In this document: piece by piece, positions 43,970 through 51,822 of the stretch
Layout: each line of letters opens with the position of its first letter
Position numbering within the stretch: the stretch's first letter is position 1
Origin: Chryseobacterium balustinum
Lineage (GTDB): Bacteria > Bacteroidota > Bacteroidia > Flavobacteriales > Weeksellaceae
Direction of reading: 5' to 3'
Length of the DNA stretch: 64,000 nt
NCBI RefSeq assembly: GCF_900168205.1
Contig: NZ_FUZE01000002.1
Coordinates: 124,001-188,000, forward strand
Made by a program: the position numbers and the translations under genes
The notes under the pieces: generated by a model
The model's database searches: none
What the model was told of the DNA's origin: nothing
Seen by the model: only the letters and a program-made list of their open reading frames with translations

Positions 43970-45811
43970 ATGAGCTTAATATCGAAAAATGATTTAATCA
44001 AAGCTTCCGGCTTGCATAAAATAGGATTCCTCAAGAATCCTGTGGCATCTGCTGTAATGAGCATTGCAAAAATAAATGAAGTCAACAGACTTTATGATAA
44101 GCTGAAAGACAAAGAGGGTAAAGATTTTTTCGATTCTTTCGTAAGAGAGAGAAACTTGAGCTATATTGCTTTTGAAGAAGACTTAGCAAAAATACCCAAA
44201 ACGGGTCCTTTCATTTTGGTATCTAATCATCCACTTGGTGCGATTGATGGTATTTTGATGTGCAAAATTCTTTCAGAAGTTCGCCCGGATTTTAAGGTAA
44301 TGGGAAATTTTCTTTTAGAAAAAATAAAACCCATGGAACCTTTTGTAATTGCCGTAAATCCTTTTGAAGGAAGAAAAGAAATACGAAATAGTGCAACCGG
44401 AATGCGAGAGACGCTAAAGCATCTGGAGAATGGTGGCTGTGTAGGAATTTTTCCTGCAGGAGAAGTTTCAAATAAAAACAATACTTACGGAGAAATTCTA
44501 GACAGAGAATGGGAAAAACCGGCTTTAAAGCTGATAAAAATGGCAAAAGTACCAGTTGTTCCTATGTATTTTCATGCTAAAAACAGTACTCTTTTTTATC
44601 AGGTAGCCAAGATTCATCCTAATTTACAAACCATTATGCTTCCTGCGGAAATGATGAATGACCGCGAAAAACCAATCCGCATCAGAATAGGAAAACCTAT
44701 TACGGTAAAGGTGATGGATGAGATGGAAAATATTGAGGAACTGGGAGAATTTTTGAAACGTAAGGTTTATATGATGAAATCTTATTATGAAAAAAGAAAA
44801 TCTCTAGCTCAAGCTATTAATCTCAAAAATTTATATGTAAAATTTCCTTTATTAAGAGAGGAAAACATTGTTCAGAACATCATTGACGAAACTCCGAAGG
44901 AAGATATCATAAAAGACATCTCTAAGCTTCGTGGAACCGATAAAATGCTATTTAGTAACGGTAATTACGAAATTTATTTTACACCTTACGAAGAAATCCC
45001 TTCGGTAATGAGGGAAATTGGAAGACAAAGAGAGCTTACTTTCCGTGCCGTGGGTGAAGGAAGTAATCTGCCTTTTGACCTTGATGAATATGACAAACAT
45101 TATCATCACTTATTTCTGTGGGACAATGCCGCAGAAAAATTAGCCGGTGCTTACAGAATGGCTCTAGGGAAAGATGTGATGAAAAAATTTGGAATTAAAG
45201 GCTTTTATACAAGTTCTCTTTTTGAATTTGAACAAGATATTCATCCGTTTTTCAAAAAAGTAATTGAGATGGGTCGTGCTTATATCTGTGAAGAATATCA
45301 ACAGAAACCTCTTCCCTTATTCCTTTTATGGCGTGGAATTGTACATGTTTGCTTAAGAAACCCGGATCATAAGTTCCTGATGGGAGGTGTAAGTATATCT
45401 AATAAATTTTCAGAATTTTCTAAATCTTTGATGATTGAGTTTATGCGATCCAATTATTACGATTCTGCTGTAGCTCAATACATTACCCCACGTAATGATT
45501 TTAAAGTAAAACTCAGAGATCGTGATAAACATCTTTTTCTGGATGAAATGGAATCTGATTTAAACAAATTAGATAAAATAATCGATGACCTTGAACCAGA
45601 GTTGAGAATGCCTGTTTTGATAAAAAAATACATCAAGCAAAATGCAAAAGTTATTGCCTTTAATGTAGATCCTAACTTTAATGATGCCATTGACGGATTG
45701 ATGTATATCAGAATTAGCGATCTTCCCGAAAGTACGATTAAGCCTGTTTTAGAAGAAATGAGTGAGCAAATAAGAAAAGAGCAAGAAAATAATCAAACTG
45801 ATAATCAGTAG
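43970..45811 (+). CDS. olsF: Bifunctional ornithine lipid synthase (OlsF-type)
   Basis: A 613-residue fusion. The N-terminal part (about 60-290) is a lysophospholipid-type O-acyltransferase with SNHPLGAIDG and IFPAGEVSNK. The C-terminal part (about 310-530) is an OlsB-like N-acyltransferase of the GNAT type with RELTFRAVGEGSNLPFD, LAGAYRMALG and FEFEQDIHPFFKK. This order matches OlsF, shown in Serratia and Flavobacterium to make ornithine lipids in two acylation steps. It follows the aspartate kinase by 21 bp. Glycine or serine as the head group cannot be excluded. Confidence 0.87.
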   Translation: MSLISKNDLIKASGLHKIGFLKNPVASAVMSIAKINEVNRLYDKLKDKEGKDFFDSFVRERNLSYIAFEEDLAKIPKTGPFILVSNHPLGAIDGILMCKILSEVRPDFKVMGNFLLEKIKPMEPFVIAVNPFEGRKEIRNSATGMRETLKHLENGGCVGIFPAGEVSNKNNTYGEILDREWEKPALKLIKMAKVPVVPMYFHAKNSTLFYQVAKIHPNLQTIMLPAEMMNDREKPIRIRIGKPITVKVMDEMENIEELGEFLKRKVYMMKSYYEKRKSLAQAINLKNLYVKFPLLREENIVQNIIDETPKEDIIKDISKLRGTDKMLFSNGNYEIYFTPYEEIPSVMREIGRQRELTFRAVGEGSNLPFDLDEYDKHYHHLFLWDNAAEKLAGAYRMALGKDVMKKFGIKGFYTSSLFEFEQDIHPFFKKVIEMGRAYICEEYQQKPLPLFLLWRGIVHVCLRNPDHKFLMGGVSISNKFSEFSKSLMIEFMRSNYYDSAVAQYITPRNDFKVKLRDRDKHLFLDEMESDLNKLDKIIDDLEPELRMPVLIKKYIKQNAKVIAFNVDPNFNDAIDGLMYIRISDLPESTIKPVLEEMSEQIRKEQENNQTDNQ

Positions 45812-45846
45812 GTTTTAATTTATTAGCAAAAAAGTTCGATTAATAC

Positions 45847-45877
45847 TTGCTTCATATGCGAAAACTTCCTACTTTTG
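45847..45877 (+). promoter_or_regulatory. tRNA-Phe promoter, copy 1
   Basis: TTGC (45847-45850), 19 bp, TACTTTTG (45870-45877), 43 bp before the tRNA. Same geometry as the copy at 48299. Confidence 0.75.
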
Positions 45878-45919
45878 CATCACTTTAAAACAACGAAGTA
45901 AATCATACAATCATATAAT

Positions 45920-45992
45920 GGTTTCTTAGCTCAGTTGGTAGAGCAATGGATTGAAAATCCATGTGTCCCTGGTTCGATTCCTGGAGAAACCA
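45920..45992 (+). tRNA. tRNA-Phe (GAA), copy 1
   Basis: A 73-nt cloverleaf. Acceptor arms GGTTTCT / AGAAACC, D-arm GCTCAGTTGGTAGAGC, anticodon arm ATGGA-TTGAAAA-TCCAT with anticodon GAA, T-arm CCTGGTTCGATTCCTGG. The 3' CCA is not encoded. Identical to the copy at 48373. Confidence 0.97.
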
Positions 45993-45993
45993 C

Positions 45994-46020
45994 AAAACCA
46001 CCTTTTACAGGTGGTTTTTT
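45994..46020 (+). terminator. tRNA-Phe terminator, copy 1
   Basis: Arms AAAACCACC / GGTGGTTTT around TTTTACA, with a T-run. Begins two bases after the tRNA. Confidence 0.9.
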
Positions 46021-46093
46021 GGTTTTACAAAAGTTTCGCTATTCATATAAAATCAAAATTAAGTATCTTCGCTTTTTTAAATTTATAATTAAA

Positions 46094-47269
46094 ATGAAAA
46101 AGATTATCTCCGGATTATTTATTTTTATCACTATTTTTATTTTAGCTCAAGACGAAATTAAATTTCATGACATCCCTTTCAAGGATCTTGTTGCTAAGGC
46201 AAAAAAGGAAAATAAACTTGTATTCATCGATGCATACGCCTCTTGGTGTGGACCATGTAAAATGATGGAAAAAAATATTTTCACCAAAAAATCTGTCGGT
46301 GATTTTTACAATAAAAACTTTGTAAATGCTAGAATCGACATGGAAAAAGGTGAGGGACGAGAAATTGCTCAAAAATTCGGCGTACGCTCTTACCCTACCT
46401 ACTTGTTTTTGAATGGTGATGGCGAATTGGTTTCGCAGAACTATGGCTATATGGAAGAAGGTTTATTTTTGGCAATGGCACAAGAAATAAACTCTCCAAA
46501 TAACAAAAAAGGTTCTTTGAAAGAACGTTTTGCTAACGGAGAAAAAGACAAAGATTTTTTGATTAATATCATGAAACTCAATTCAAGTTCAGATTATGAA
46601 TTTGCTAAAAAAGCTTCCGAGAGATATTTTGAAAACAAAAAAAGCAACGAAGAGTTCACAAAAGATGATGCCGGGCTTTTATTTTACTTTCTGAAATCCT
46701 CAGAAGACTCAAATTATAAAACTTTTATTGCAAGAAAAACTGAAATCTTAAAGTTTTTACCTGAAGAAAATTATAATGAATTTAACAACCAACTTGTGCT
46801 AGGTAAAGTGGTTGAAGAATCTATTGATGATAAAAATAAAAAAATCAATGATGCCTATTTTCTGAAAATCGCAGAACCATTAGTGGGAAAAGAAGCTGCT
46901 ATGGCAAAGCTTAATCAGACCAAACTAGCATACTACGAACAAAATGCTAATTTCCCGGAATACGAAAAAGCGGCTTTAGATTACTATAAACACTCAGATT
47001 CATTTGAACCGAATGAACTGTTAAAAGCAGCTTGGATATTCTCAGACCATATCAAAAACATCTCTTCTTTGAAGAAAGCCGCAGAATGGGCTGAAAAATC
47101 TGTTATGCGTACTGAAACGTCAGAGAATACGTATATTTTAGCTAAAATTTATTTTAATTTAGGGAATAAAGATTTAGCCAAAAACTTTGCCGAAATGTCT
47201 AAAAACATTGCTACTCAATCTGGTAAAGATGCCAATTTAGCTCAGACATTATTAAATCAAATTAAATAA
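46094..47269 (+). CDS. Thioredoxin-fold exported protein
   Basis: A 391-residue exported protein from the ATG at 46094 (the frame is open upstream through the tRNA, which is coincidental). After a signal peptide (ends FIFILAQ) comes a thioredoxin domain with the active site AYASWCGPCKMMEKNIF (Cys52, Cys55) and cis-Pro in VRSYPTYLFL. The C-terminal 240 residues are helical, with TPR-like units (ETSENTYILAKIYFNLGNKDL). It should act as a periplasmic thiol-disulfide protein. It heads a three-gene unit between the tRNA copies. Confidence 0.88.
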   Translation: MKKIISGLFIFITIFILAQDEIKFHDIPFKDLVAKAKKENKLVFIDAYASWCGPCKMMEKNIFTKKSVGDFYNKNFVNARIDMEKGEGREIAQKFGVRSYPTYLFLNGDGELVSQNYGYMEEGLFLAMAQEINSPNNKKGSLKERFANGEKDKDFLINIMKLNSSSDYEFAKKASERYFENKKSNEEFTKDDAGLLFYFLKSSEDSNYKTFIARKTEILKFLPEENYNEFNNQLVLGKVVEESIDDKNKKINDAYFLKIAEPLVGKEAAMAKLNQTKLAYYEQNANFPEYEKAALDYYKHSDSFEPNELLKAAWIFSDHIKNISSLKKAAEWAEKSVMRTETSENTYILAKIYFNLGNKDLAKNFAEMSKNIATQSGKDANLAQTLLNQIK

Positions 47270-47278
47270 ATTTACATT

Positions 47279-47929
47279 TTGAAGTACAAAATTTTTATCG
47301 CAGTTTTAGGTATATTTTCAGGAATGAATATTAATGCACAGGAGAATCAGAAGCAAGAAATCAACCAGGAATCTGAGAAAAAACTTTATGTAAAAGGAAA
47401 TGCATTACTCATTCCTATTGGCGTAATCAACGCAGGAGTAGAATACCAACTCAATAATAAATTCACTTTGCAAGGTGATGTTTTAGTATCTCCCTGGAAG
47501 TCTTTTTCCGGTCATGAGCTACAATATTATTCAGCGTCAATAGAGGGAAGGTACTATTTCAAAGAAGCATTTGACGGATGGTATTTAGGGGCAAATATCG
47601 GAGTATCATCTTTCGTCTTGCAAAAATGGAATTACTGGAATGATGATCCATATCCAAGTAAAAATGAAGAAAATGTAATTTTCACAAAATCAAATCTTTA
47701 TCAAAAGGGATATTCATTTTTAGCCGGAATTACTGCAGGCTACCAATTCAAATTATCCGATAATTGGAGAATGGATTTATATGGTACAATAGGAACTTCG
47801 CAGGATTTTTACAAAGGGTATGATAGAGTATCAGGAAAAAGATATGATGAAAAACCTCATAGCTATAACAGAAGCGGTGAAATACTGCCTTACAGAGGAG
47901 GTGTAATGATTTCTTATAGATTAAAATAA
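47279..47929 (+). CDS. DUF3575 outer-membrane protein
   Basis: A 216-residue exported protein. The start is a TTG at 47279, chosen because it gives a complete signal peptide (MKYKIFIAVLGIFSGMNINAQ) and no ATG precedes it in frame. The mature protein is a predicted small beta-barrel with DUF3575 features: NALLIPIGVINAGVEYQLN, then IEGRYYFKEAFDGWYLGANIG and a final YRGGVMISYRLK. These barrels are lipid-facing and of unknown role. It follows the thioredoxin gene by nine bases. Confidence 0.82.
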   Translation: MKYKIFIAVLGIFSGMNINAQENQKQEINQESEKKLYVKGNALLIPIGVINAGVEYQLNNKFTLQGDVLVSPWKSFSGHELQYYSASIEGRYYFKEAFDGWYLGANIGVSSFVLQKWNYWNDDPYPSKNEENVIFTKSNLYQKGYSFLAGITAGYQFKLSDNWRMDLYGTIGTSQDFYKGYDRVSGKRYDEKPHSYNRSGEILPYRGGVMISYRLK

Positions 47930-47941
47930 TATTAAAACAAC

Positions 47942-48148
47942 ATGAAACTACTCGGAAGAAACCACATCATCATATCCATCATTACTTTTACGATACTTTT
48001 TCTAATGAATTATCTAGGGAATGAAGAAGCTGATAAAATGGAACGTGCGTTAATGACTGCTTTCGCAGGTGTTATTGGCTTATCAATCGGACTTTTTATT
48101 CTGAATAAAGGAAAGAACGATAAGAATCCGCCGCAGAACTTTGATTAG
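47942..48148 (+). CDS. Small two-TM membrane protein
   Basis: A 68-residue protein with two hydrophobic helices (IIISIITFTILFLMNYL and MTAFAGVIGLSIGLFIL) and a charged end. No family recognised. It starts 12 bp after the DUF3575 gene and is the last gene of the unit. Function unknown. Confidence 0.65.
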   Translation: MKLLGRNHIIISIITFTILFLMNYLGNEEADKMERALMTAFAGVIGLSIGLFILNKGKNDKNPPQNFD

Positions 48149-48298
48149 TTCTTTAATCATCCGTTGTAAATTTACCATCCATGTGAAAACATTAAAAAAT
48201 ATTGAAATAAAAGCAAAATACAATTGATTGATAATCAAATAAAAAATTAAAAAAGCCAATTAAATTAGTATAAAATCATATTTAATTAGGCTAAAAAC

Positions 48299-48329
48299 TT
48301 GCACTACATTAAAAAAAAACATATTTTTG
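48299..48329 (+). promoter_or_regulatory. tRNA-Phe promoter, copy 2
   Basis: TTGC (48299-48302), 19 bp, TATTTTTG (48322-48329), 44 bp before the tRNA. The sequence AAAACAACGAAGT downstream is also shared with copy 1. Confidence 0.75.
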
Positions 48330-48372
48330 CACCCAGTTAAAACAACGAAGTCAATCACACTTAAGATACAAT

Positions 48373-48445
48373 GGTTTCTTAGCTCAGTTGGTAGAGCAAT
48401 GGATTGAAAATCCATGTGTCCCTGGTTCGATTCCTGGAGAAACCA
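48373..48445 (+). tRNA. tRNA-Phe (GAA), copy 2
   Basis: Identical over all 73 nt to the gene at 45920, including anticodon GAA. The terminator that follows is also the same. Confidence 0.97.
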
Positions 48446-48446
48446 C

Positions 48447-48474
48447 AAAACCACCTTTTACAGGTGGTTTTTTT
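48447..48474 (+). terminator. tRNA-Phe terminator, copy 2
   Basis: Arms AAAACCACC / GGTGGTTTT around TTTTACA, T-run after. It may also terminate the leftward DUF417 gene, since an A-run precedes it. Confidence 0.88.
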
Positions 48475-48514
48475 ATGCATTAATTTTTATTTGTTTAGAA
48501 CGGTTTCTACATTT

Positions 48515-49126
48515 TCAATTATCTATTTTCTGTAGAATTCTTTTTGCGGCTTCAGAAGCGACTATAAGACCTCCTGCCAACATGATAATATCTTTTATCA
48601 CTAATCTTCCGGCTCCTGATAAATAAGGGAAACCATAATGTGGTGTTGGAAAATCTCCGCCCAAATTAGGCACATACACTTCAGGCGTTGTAATAAGGAA
48701 CGAAAGGGTAACTAATGACATTCCAGCTGTTAAAAAACCTCCCCAGAAGCCAACTTTAGGAAACCAGATGCCTAATAGCACTAAAATCCCAATCATTATA
48801 ATAACCAATCCTAATCCGTAGGAAAAGATATAGGTATTATTTTGCGTATGCCAGTCTACATTCTTCTGAACTGTTTTACCTTCCGGATTCTTATAAAGCT
48901 TGTATTCTGCTACTTCTTTACCTTTTTCGTTGATAGCCTTATTACCGCTGTACTTATAAAAGAAACTCATAAAAGGACTATTACTAACAAATGGAACAAT
49001 TCCGTCTGCTTCATAAGGGAAAGCTTTTAGCCCACCAATCCAGGCCATCACTATAAAAATAGCAATACGCATAAAGTTGATAAATCTGTTTTGAGAGCTT
49101 ACAAATAATTTAAGAAATTTTTCCAT
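48515..49126 (-). CDS. DUF417 (YkgB-like) inner-membrane protein
   Basis: A 203-residue protein with four membrane helices. Family marks: MRIAIFIVMAWIGGLKAFPYEADGIVPFVSNSP near the N-terminus and YLSGAGRLVIKDIIMLAGGL near the C-terminus. YkgB/RclC proteins are linked in E. coli to reactive-chlorine resistance and are induced by an AraC-type regulator; here an AraC gene (49197) is directly upstream in the same direction. That parallel suggests a stress role, which remains inference. Confidence 0.88.
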   Translation of the reverse strand: MEKFLKLFVSSQNRFINFMRIAIFIVMAWIGGLKAFPYEADGIVPFVSNSPFMSFFYKYSGNKAINEKGKEVAEYKLYKNPEGKTVQKNVDWHTQNNTYIFSYGLGLVIIMIGILVLLGIWFPKVGFWGGFLTAGMSLVTLSFLITTPEVYVPNLGGDFPTPHYGFPYLSGAGRLVIKDIIMLAGGLIVASEAAKRILQKIDN

Positions 49127-49196
49127 TTTTAGTAACTTTTAAATCACTTCAAAAGTACAATCGAATTTCTTTCTTAAAAATGGACAAATGTGGATA

Positions 49197-50072
49197 TTAC
49201 ATAGATTTTTCAGCTACAATAGATATACCTACTTCCCCACGAAAAGTCTTTGGAGACACTCCGACAGCTTTTTTAAAATATCTGCTGAAATAAAATTCAT
49301 CTTCAAAACCTAGTTCTGCAGAAATCTCTTTGATGCTTTTATAAGTGAGATGAAGAAGTTTTTTAGATTCTAATATCAACCGTTCCTGAATGAGCTTTGA
49401 GGGAGTTTTCCCATAATGCTTCTTCACTTTTTTACTAAATGCATTCACAGATAAACCATATTGCTCTGCGTAAAAAGAAACTGATTTTGATGAAAATACA
49501 TAGGTATCAAGCATCGCGCTTACATTTAAAACATCAGATTTATTAGTCGTTGTTTCAATATGTTTATTTTCAATCTGTTTTTCCCTGCTGCATAGAGCAA
49601 GAATAAGCTGAAGATATGATTTCACAATAGATAAATCATAATCTGTTACCGTATTTTCAAAAGCATCAATCTTATCAAAAAGCATCATCATTTCATCAAA
49701 AAAATCATTATTAATAGAGATATAAGGTTTATCATAGATGTTATTAAATAATATTCCATTGCATGCAACTTCCGCTTTGTGATATTCAATACAATAAAAA
49801 TCACCATGAAATTGTAAGAAACGAATATTTCTCAAATTTCCGGACTCCCATTTTAAAAGCTGATACGGTGATAAAAAAAGTACATATTTTCCATTGATAT
49901 TATATTCATTAAAATCTAACAAAAAAGAGGCGCTTCCATCAATTATGGCAATAGAATAATTGGGAACATAGGTACGAACCTCATCTTCAACACTAAAATT
50001 AATATCAGCTGAGGCTTTCAAAGTTTTCAATTGTTGCTCTCTATCAATAATTTTGGTCTCTAGTCCTGGCAT
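49197..50072 (-). CDS. AraC family transcriptional regulator
   Basis: A 291-residue regulator. The N-terminal 170 residues form a cupin-like sensor (LFLSPYQLLKWESGNLRNIRFLQFHG). The C-terminal 100 residues hold the two AraC helix-turn-helices (FYAEQYGLSVNAFSKKVKKH and SIKEISAELGFEDEFYFSRY, then FKKAVGVSPKTFR). It lies 70 bp before the DUF417 gene on the same strand and probably controls it. The ligand is unknown. Confidence 0.95.
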   Translation of the reverse strand: MPGLETKIIDREQQLKTLKASADINFSVEDEVRTYVPNYSIAIIDGSASFLLDFNEYNINGKYVLFLSPYQLLKWESGNLRNIRFLQFHGDFYCIEYHKAEVACNGILFNNIYDKPYISINNDFFDEMMMLFDKIDAFENTVTDYDLSIVKSYLQLILALCSREKQIENKHIETTTNKSDVLNVSAMLDTYVFSSKSVSFYAEQYGLSVNAFSKKVKKHYGKTPSKLIQERLILESKKLLHLTYKSIKEISAELGFEDEFYFSRYFKKAVGVSPKTFRGEVGISIVAEKSM

Positions 50073-50225
50073 CAGTTGTTAATGAGTTTAATGGTGTAAA
50101 AATTAAATACCCTGTAAATATGTTCATTTTAAACAAATAAAGAAACATAAAAATACTGATTAAAAACAACATCGCAAGAAGTAATCAATATCTAAAAATC
50201 ATTCTTTAGGTTTAGTTATTAATAA

Positions 50226-50255
50226 CAATTAGCTACAATTTCTTGTAGCTAATTG
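50226..50255 (-). terminator. Terminator-like hairpin after RND operon
   Basis: Thirteen-base perfect arms CAATTAGCTACAA / TTGTAGCTAATTG with a four-base loop, ten bases beyond the last gene of the RND operon. The T-run on the minus strand is weak. Confidence 0.7.
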
Positions 50256-50264
50256 TATAAAACA

Positions 50265-50696
50265 TTATGAATTTTCTTTTAAAAATTGCTGATAGTTCCC
50301 TTCACTTTCAAAATAAGCTACTTCATTGTTATTGCCAATAACCACAATATAAGCATCAGCTTTACTTATTTTTTTCAATGAATGCGGGTCGGTAGCGTAA
50401 CGAGCACTTTCATCTTTCGGAATTTTTTCTTTGCACATATTGCAGCAACCATAGTACATTTTTCCTTCAAACGGAACTTCAATTTGTTCTTTTCCCATGT
50501 AGGCATCATTCACCATGCATACCATATTGTTGGGTACATTTTTTCCTTTTTCAGGATTATTTTTTTGAACTATTTCTTTGGCAACTGCTTTATTTTCTGC
50601 TACTACAGCTTTTATTTCTGTCTTTTTGCTTTCACAACTTGTGACAAGTACCGCAGCCAATGCTACGATACTTAGTGTTTTAAGAATTATTTTCAT
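50265..50696 (-). CDS. Cysteine-rich lipoprotein (MlpB/TRASH-like) of efflux operon
   Basis: A 143-residue lipoprotein (lipobox AAVLVTSC, Cys21). The core has a metal-binding pattern: MVCMVNDAYMG, then KMYYGCCNMCKEKI, close to TRASH/YHS modules that bind copper or other soft metals. The end resembles DPHSLKKISKADAYIVV of similar Bacteroidota proteins. It begins seven bases after the RND adaptor gene, so it is the operon's last gene and probably a periplasmic metal-binding accessory. Confidence 0.8.
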   Translation of the reverse strand: MKIILKTLSIVALAAVLVTSCESKKTEIKAVVAENKAVAKEIVQKNNPEKGKNVPNNMVCMVNDAYMGKEQIEVPFEGKMYYGCCNMCKEKIPKDESARYATDPHSLKKISKADAYIVVIGNNNEVAYFESEGNYQQFLKENS

Positions 50697-50702
50697 TTTT
50701 AA

Positions 50703-51818
50703 TTATTTTTTAGTCATTTTTTTATCTGAATGAGGAACTGCAGTTCCTTCTACGATTTCTTCAGAAGCCATTTTTAGAATTTTATCTCCTTGGTTTAATT
50801 CTCCAAAAACTTCCACTTTATCATCCATCATTCTACCTTTACTCACGGGAATATTTTTAGTCTTCCCATTTTCTACCCTAATTACATAAATGCCCATTCC
50901 GCTTTCTACTACAGCCATTTTCGGAACAAAAAAAGTAGCTTCTGTATTTTGTAACGGAATGCTGGTTTCTGCCACCATATAAGGTTTCAGTACATTTTTT
51001 TTATTGATAAAATCAGCTTCCATTTTTTCTGAACGAAGTTTCGCATCCAAACTTCCCGATTTCCTACTTACTAATGCCATATGTTTGATTTGCGGTTGCG
51101 AACGTACATAAAACCGAATGGTATCCCCTATTTTAATATAAGGTGTATTGGCTTCCGGCACCGAAAGATTCAATCGTAATTTCTGATTATTCTCGATTAT
51201 CAAAAGGGGCGATTTACTCATAGGGCCAACATAAGCTCCCAAATCAACACTTCTATTGGTAATGATTCCACTAAAAGGCGCTCTTATGACCAAATAATCA
51301 TTGATATTTCTAATTTCATTGTAGGCTGAGCGAGCCGCAGCCAATTGTGACTCGTCAGAAAGTTTGCGAGCTTTAATTTGATCCACCGCATCTTTGGCGA
51401 CAGCACCTTTGGTTTCATCAGCTTTAACCATACGATTATAAGTCGCTTTGGTAGATAGAAAAATCGCTTCTTGTGCCTGTACTTTTGCTTTTGCATTGGC
51501 AATTTGTGAAACAATTTCAGGAGCTTCCAAAACCATCAAAACCTGTCCGGCAAAAACTCTATCACCAATATCTACTTTAATATTTTTCACATAACTGTTT
51601 ACTTTTGCAAACAATTCGGTTTGTTCGTAAGGTTTTAATTCACCTGCTAATTTTAAAGGAACCACCGGATTAGATTTCGAGATCTCAATCGTTTCCATCA
51701 TATTCATCATTCCCATTCCTTCCATCACTGGCTTAGGTTTATTATCTTTATTTTCTGGAGTATTGCAAGCTGCTAAAAGCATCAAAGCTGCAAACGGAAT
51801 TATATTTTTTAATTGCAT
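50703..51818 (-). CDS. RND efflux periplasmic adaptor (membrane fusion protein)
   Basis: A 371-residue lipoprotein adaptor (lipobox LMLLAAC, Cys18) joining the inner-membrane pump to the TolC channel. Domain order: a barrel-sandwich (TELFAKVNSYVKNIKVDIGDRV), an alpha-helical hairpin (about 105-165), the second lipoyl half (YLVIRAPFSGIITNRSVDLG), and beta-barrel and membrane-proximal parts. A methionine-rich start (MEGMGMMNMMET) follows the lipobox and is suggestive of soft-metal handling. It begins four bases after the pump gene. Confidence 0.93.
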   Translation of the reverse strand: MQLKNIIPFAALMLLAACNTPENKDNKPKPVMEGMGMMNMMETIEISKSNPVVPLKLAGELKPYEQTELFAKVNSYVKNIKVDIGDRVFAGQVLMVLEAPEIVSQIANAKAKVQAQEAIFLSTKATYNRMVKADETKGAVAKDAVDQIKARKLSDESQLAAARSAYNEIRNINDYLVIRAPFSGIITNRSVDLGAYVGPMSKSPLLIIENNQKLRLNLSVPEANTPYIKIGDTIRFYVRSQPQIKHMALVSRKSGSLDAKLRSEKMEADFINKKNVLKPYMVAETSIPLQNTEATFFVPKMAVVESGMGIYVIRVENGKTKNIPVSKGRMMDDKVEVFGELNQGDKILKMASEEIVEGTAVPHSDKKMTKK

Positions 51819-51822
51819 AGTT

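Noticed and set aside
45935..46093. N-terminal extension of the thioredoxin-fold protein through tRNA-Phe and its terminator
   Set aside because: The frame is open by chance; a signal peptide begins at the ATG at 46094.
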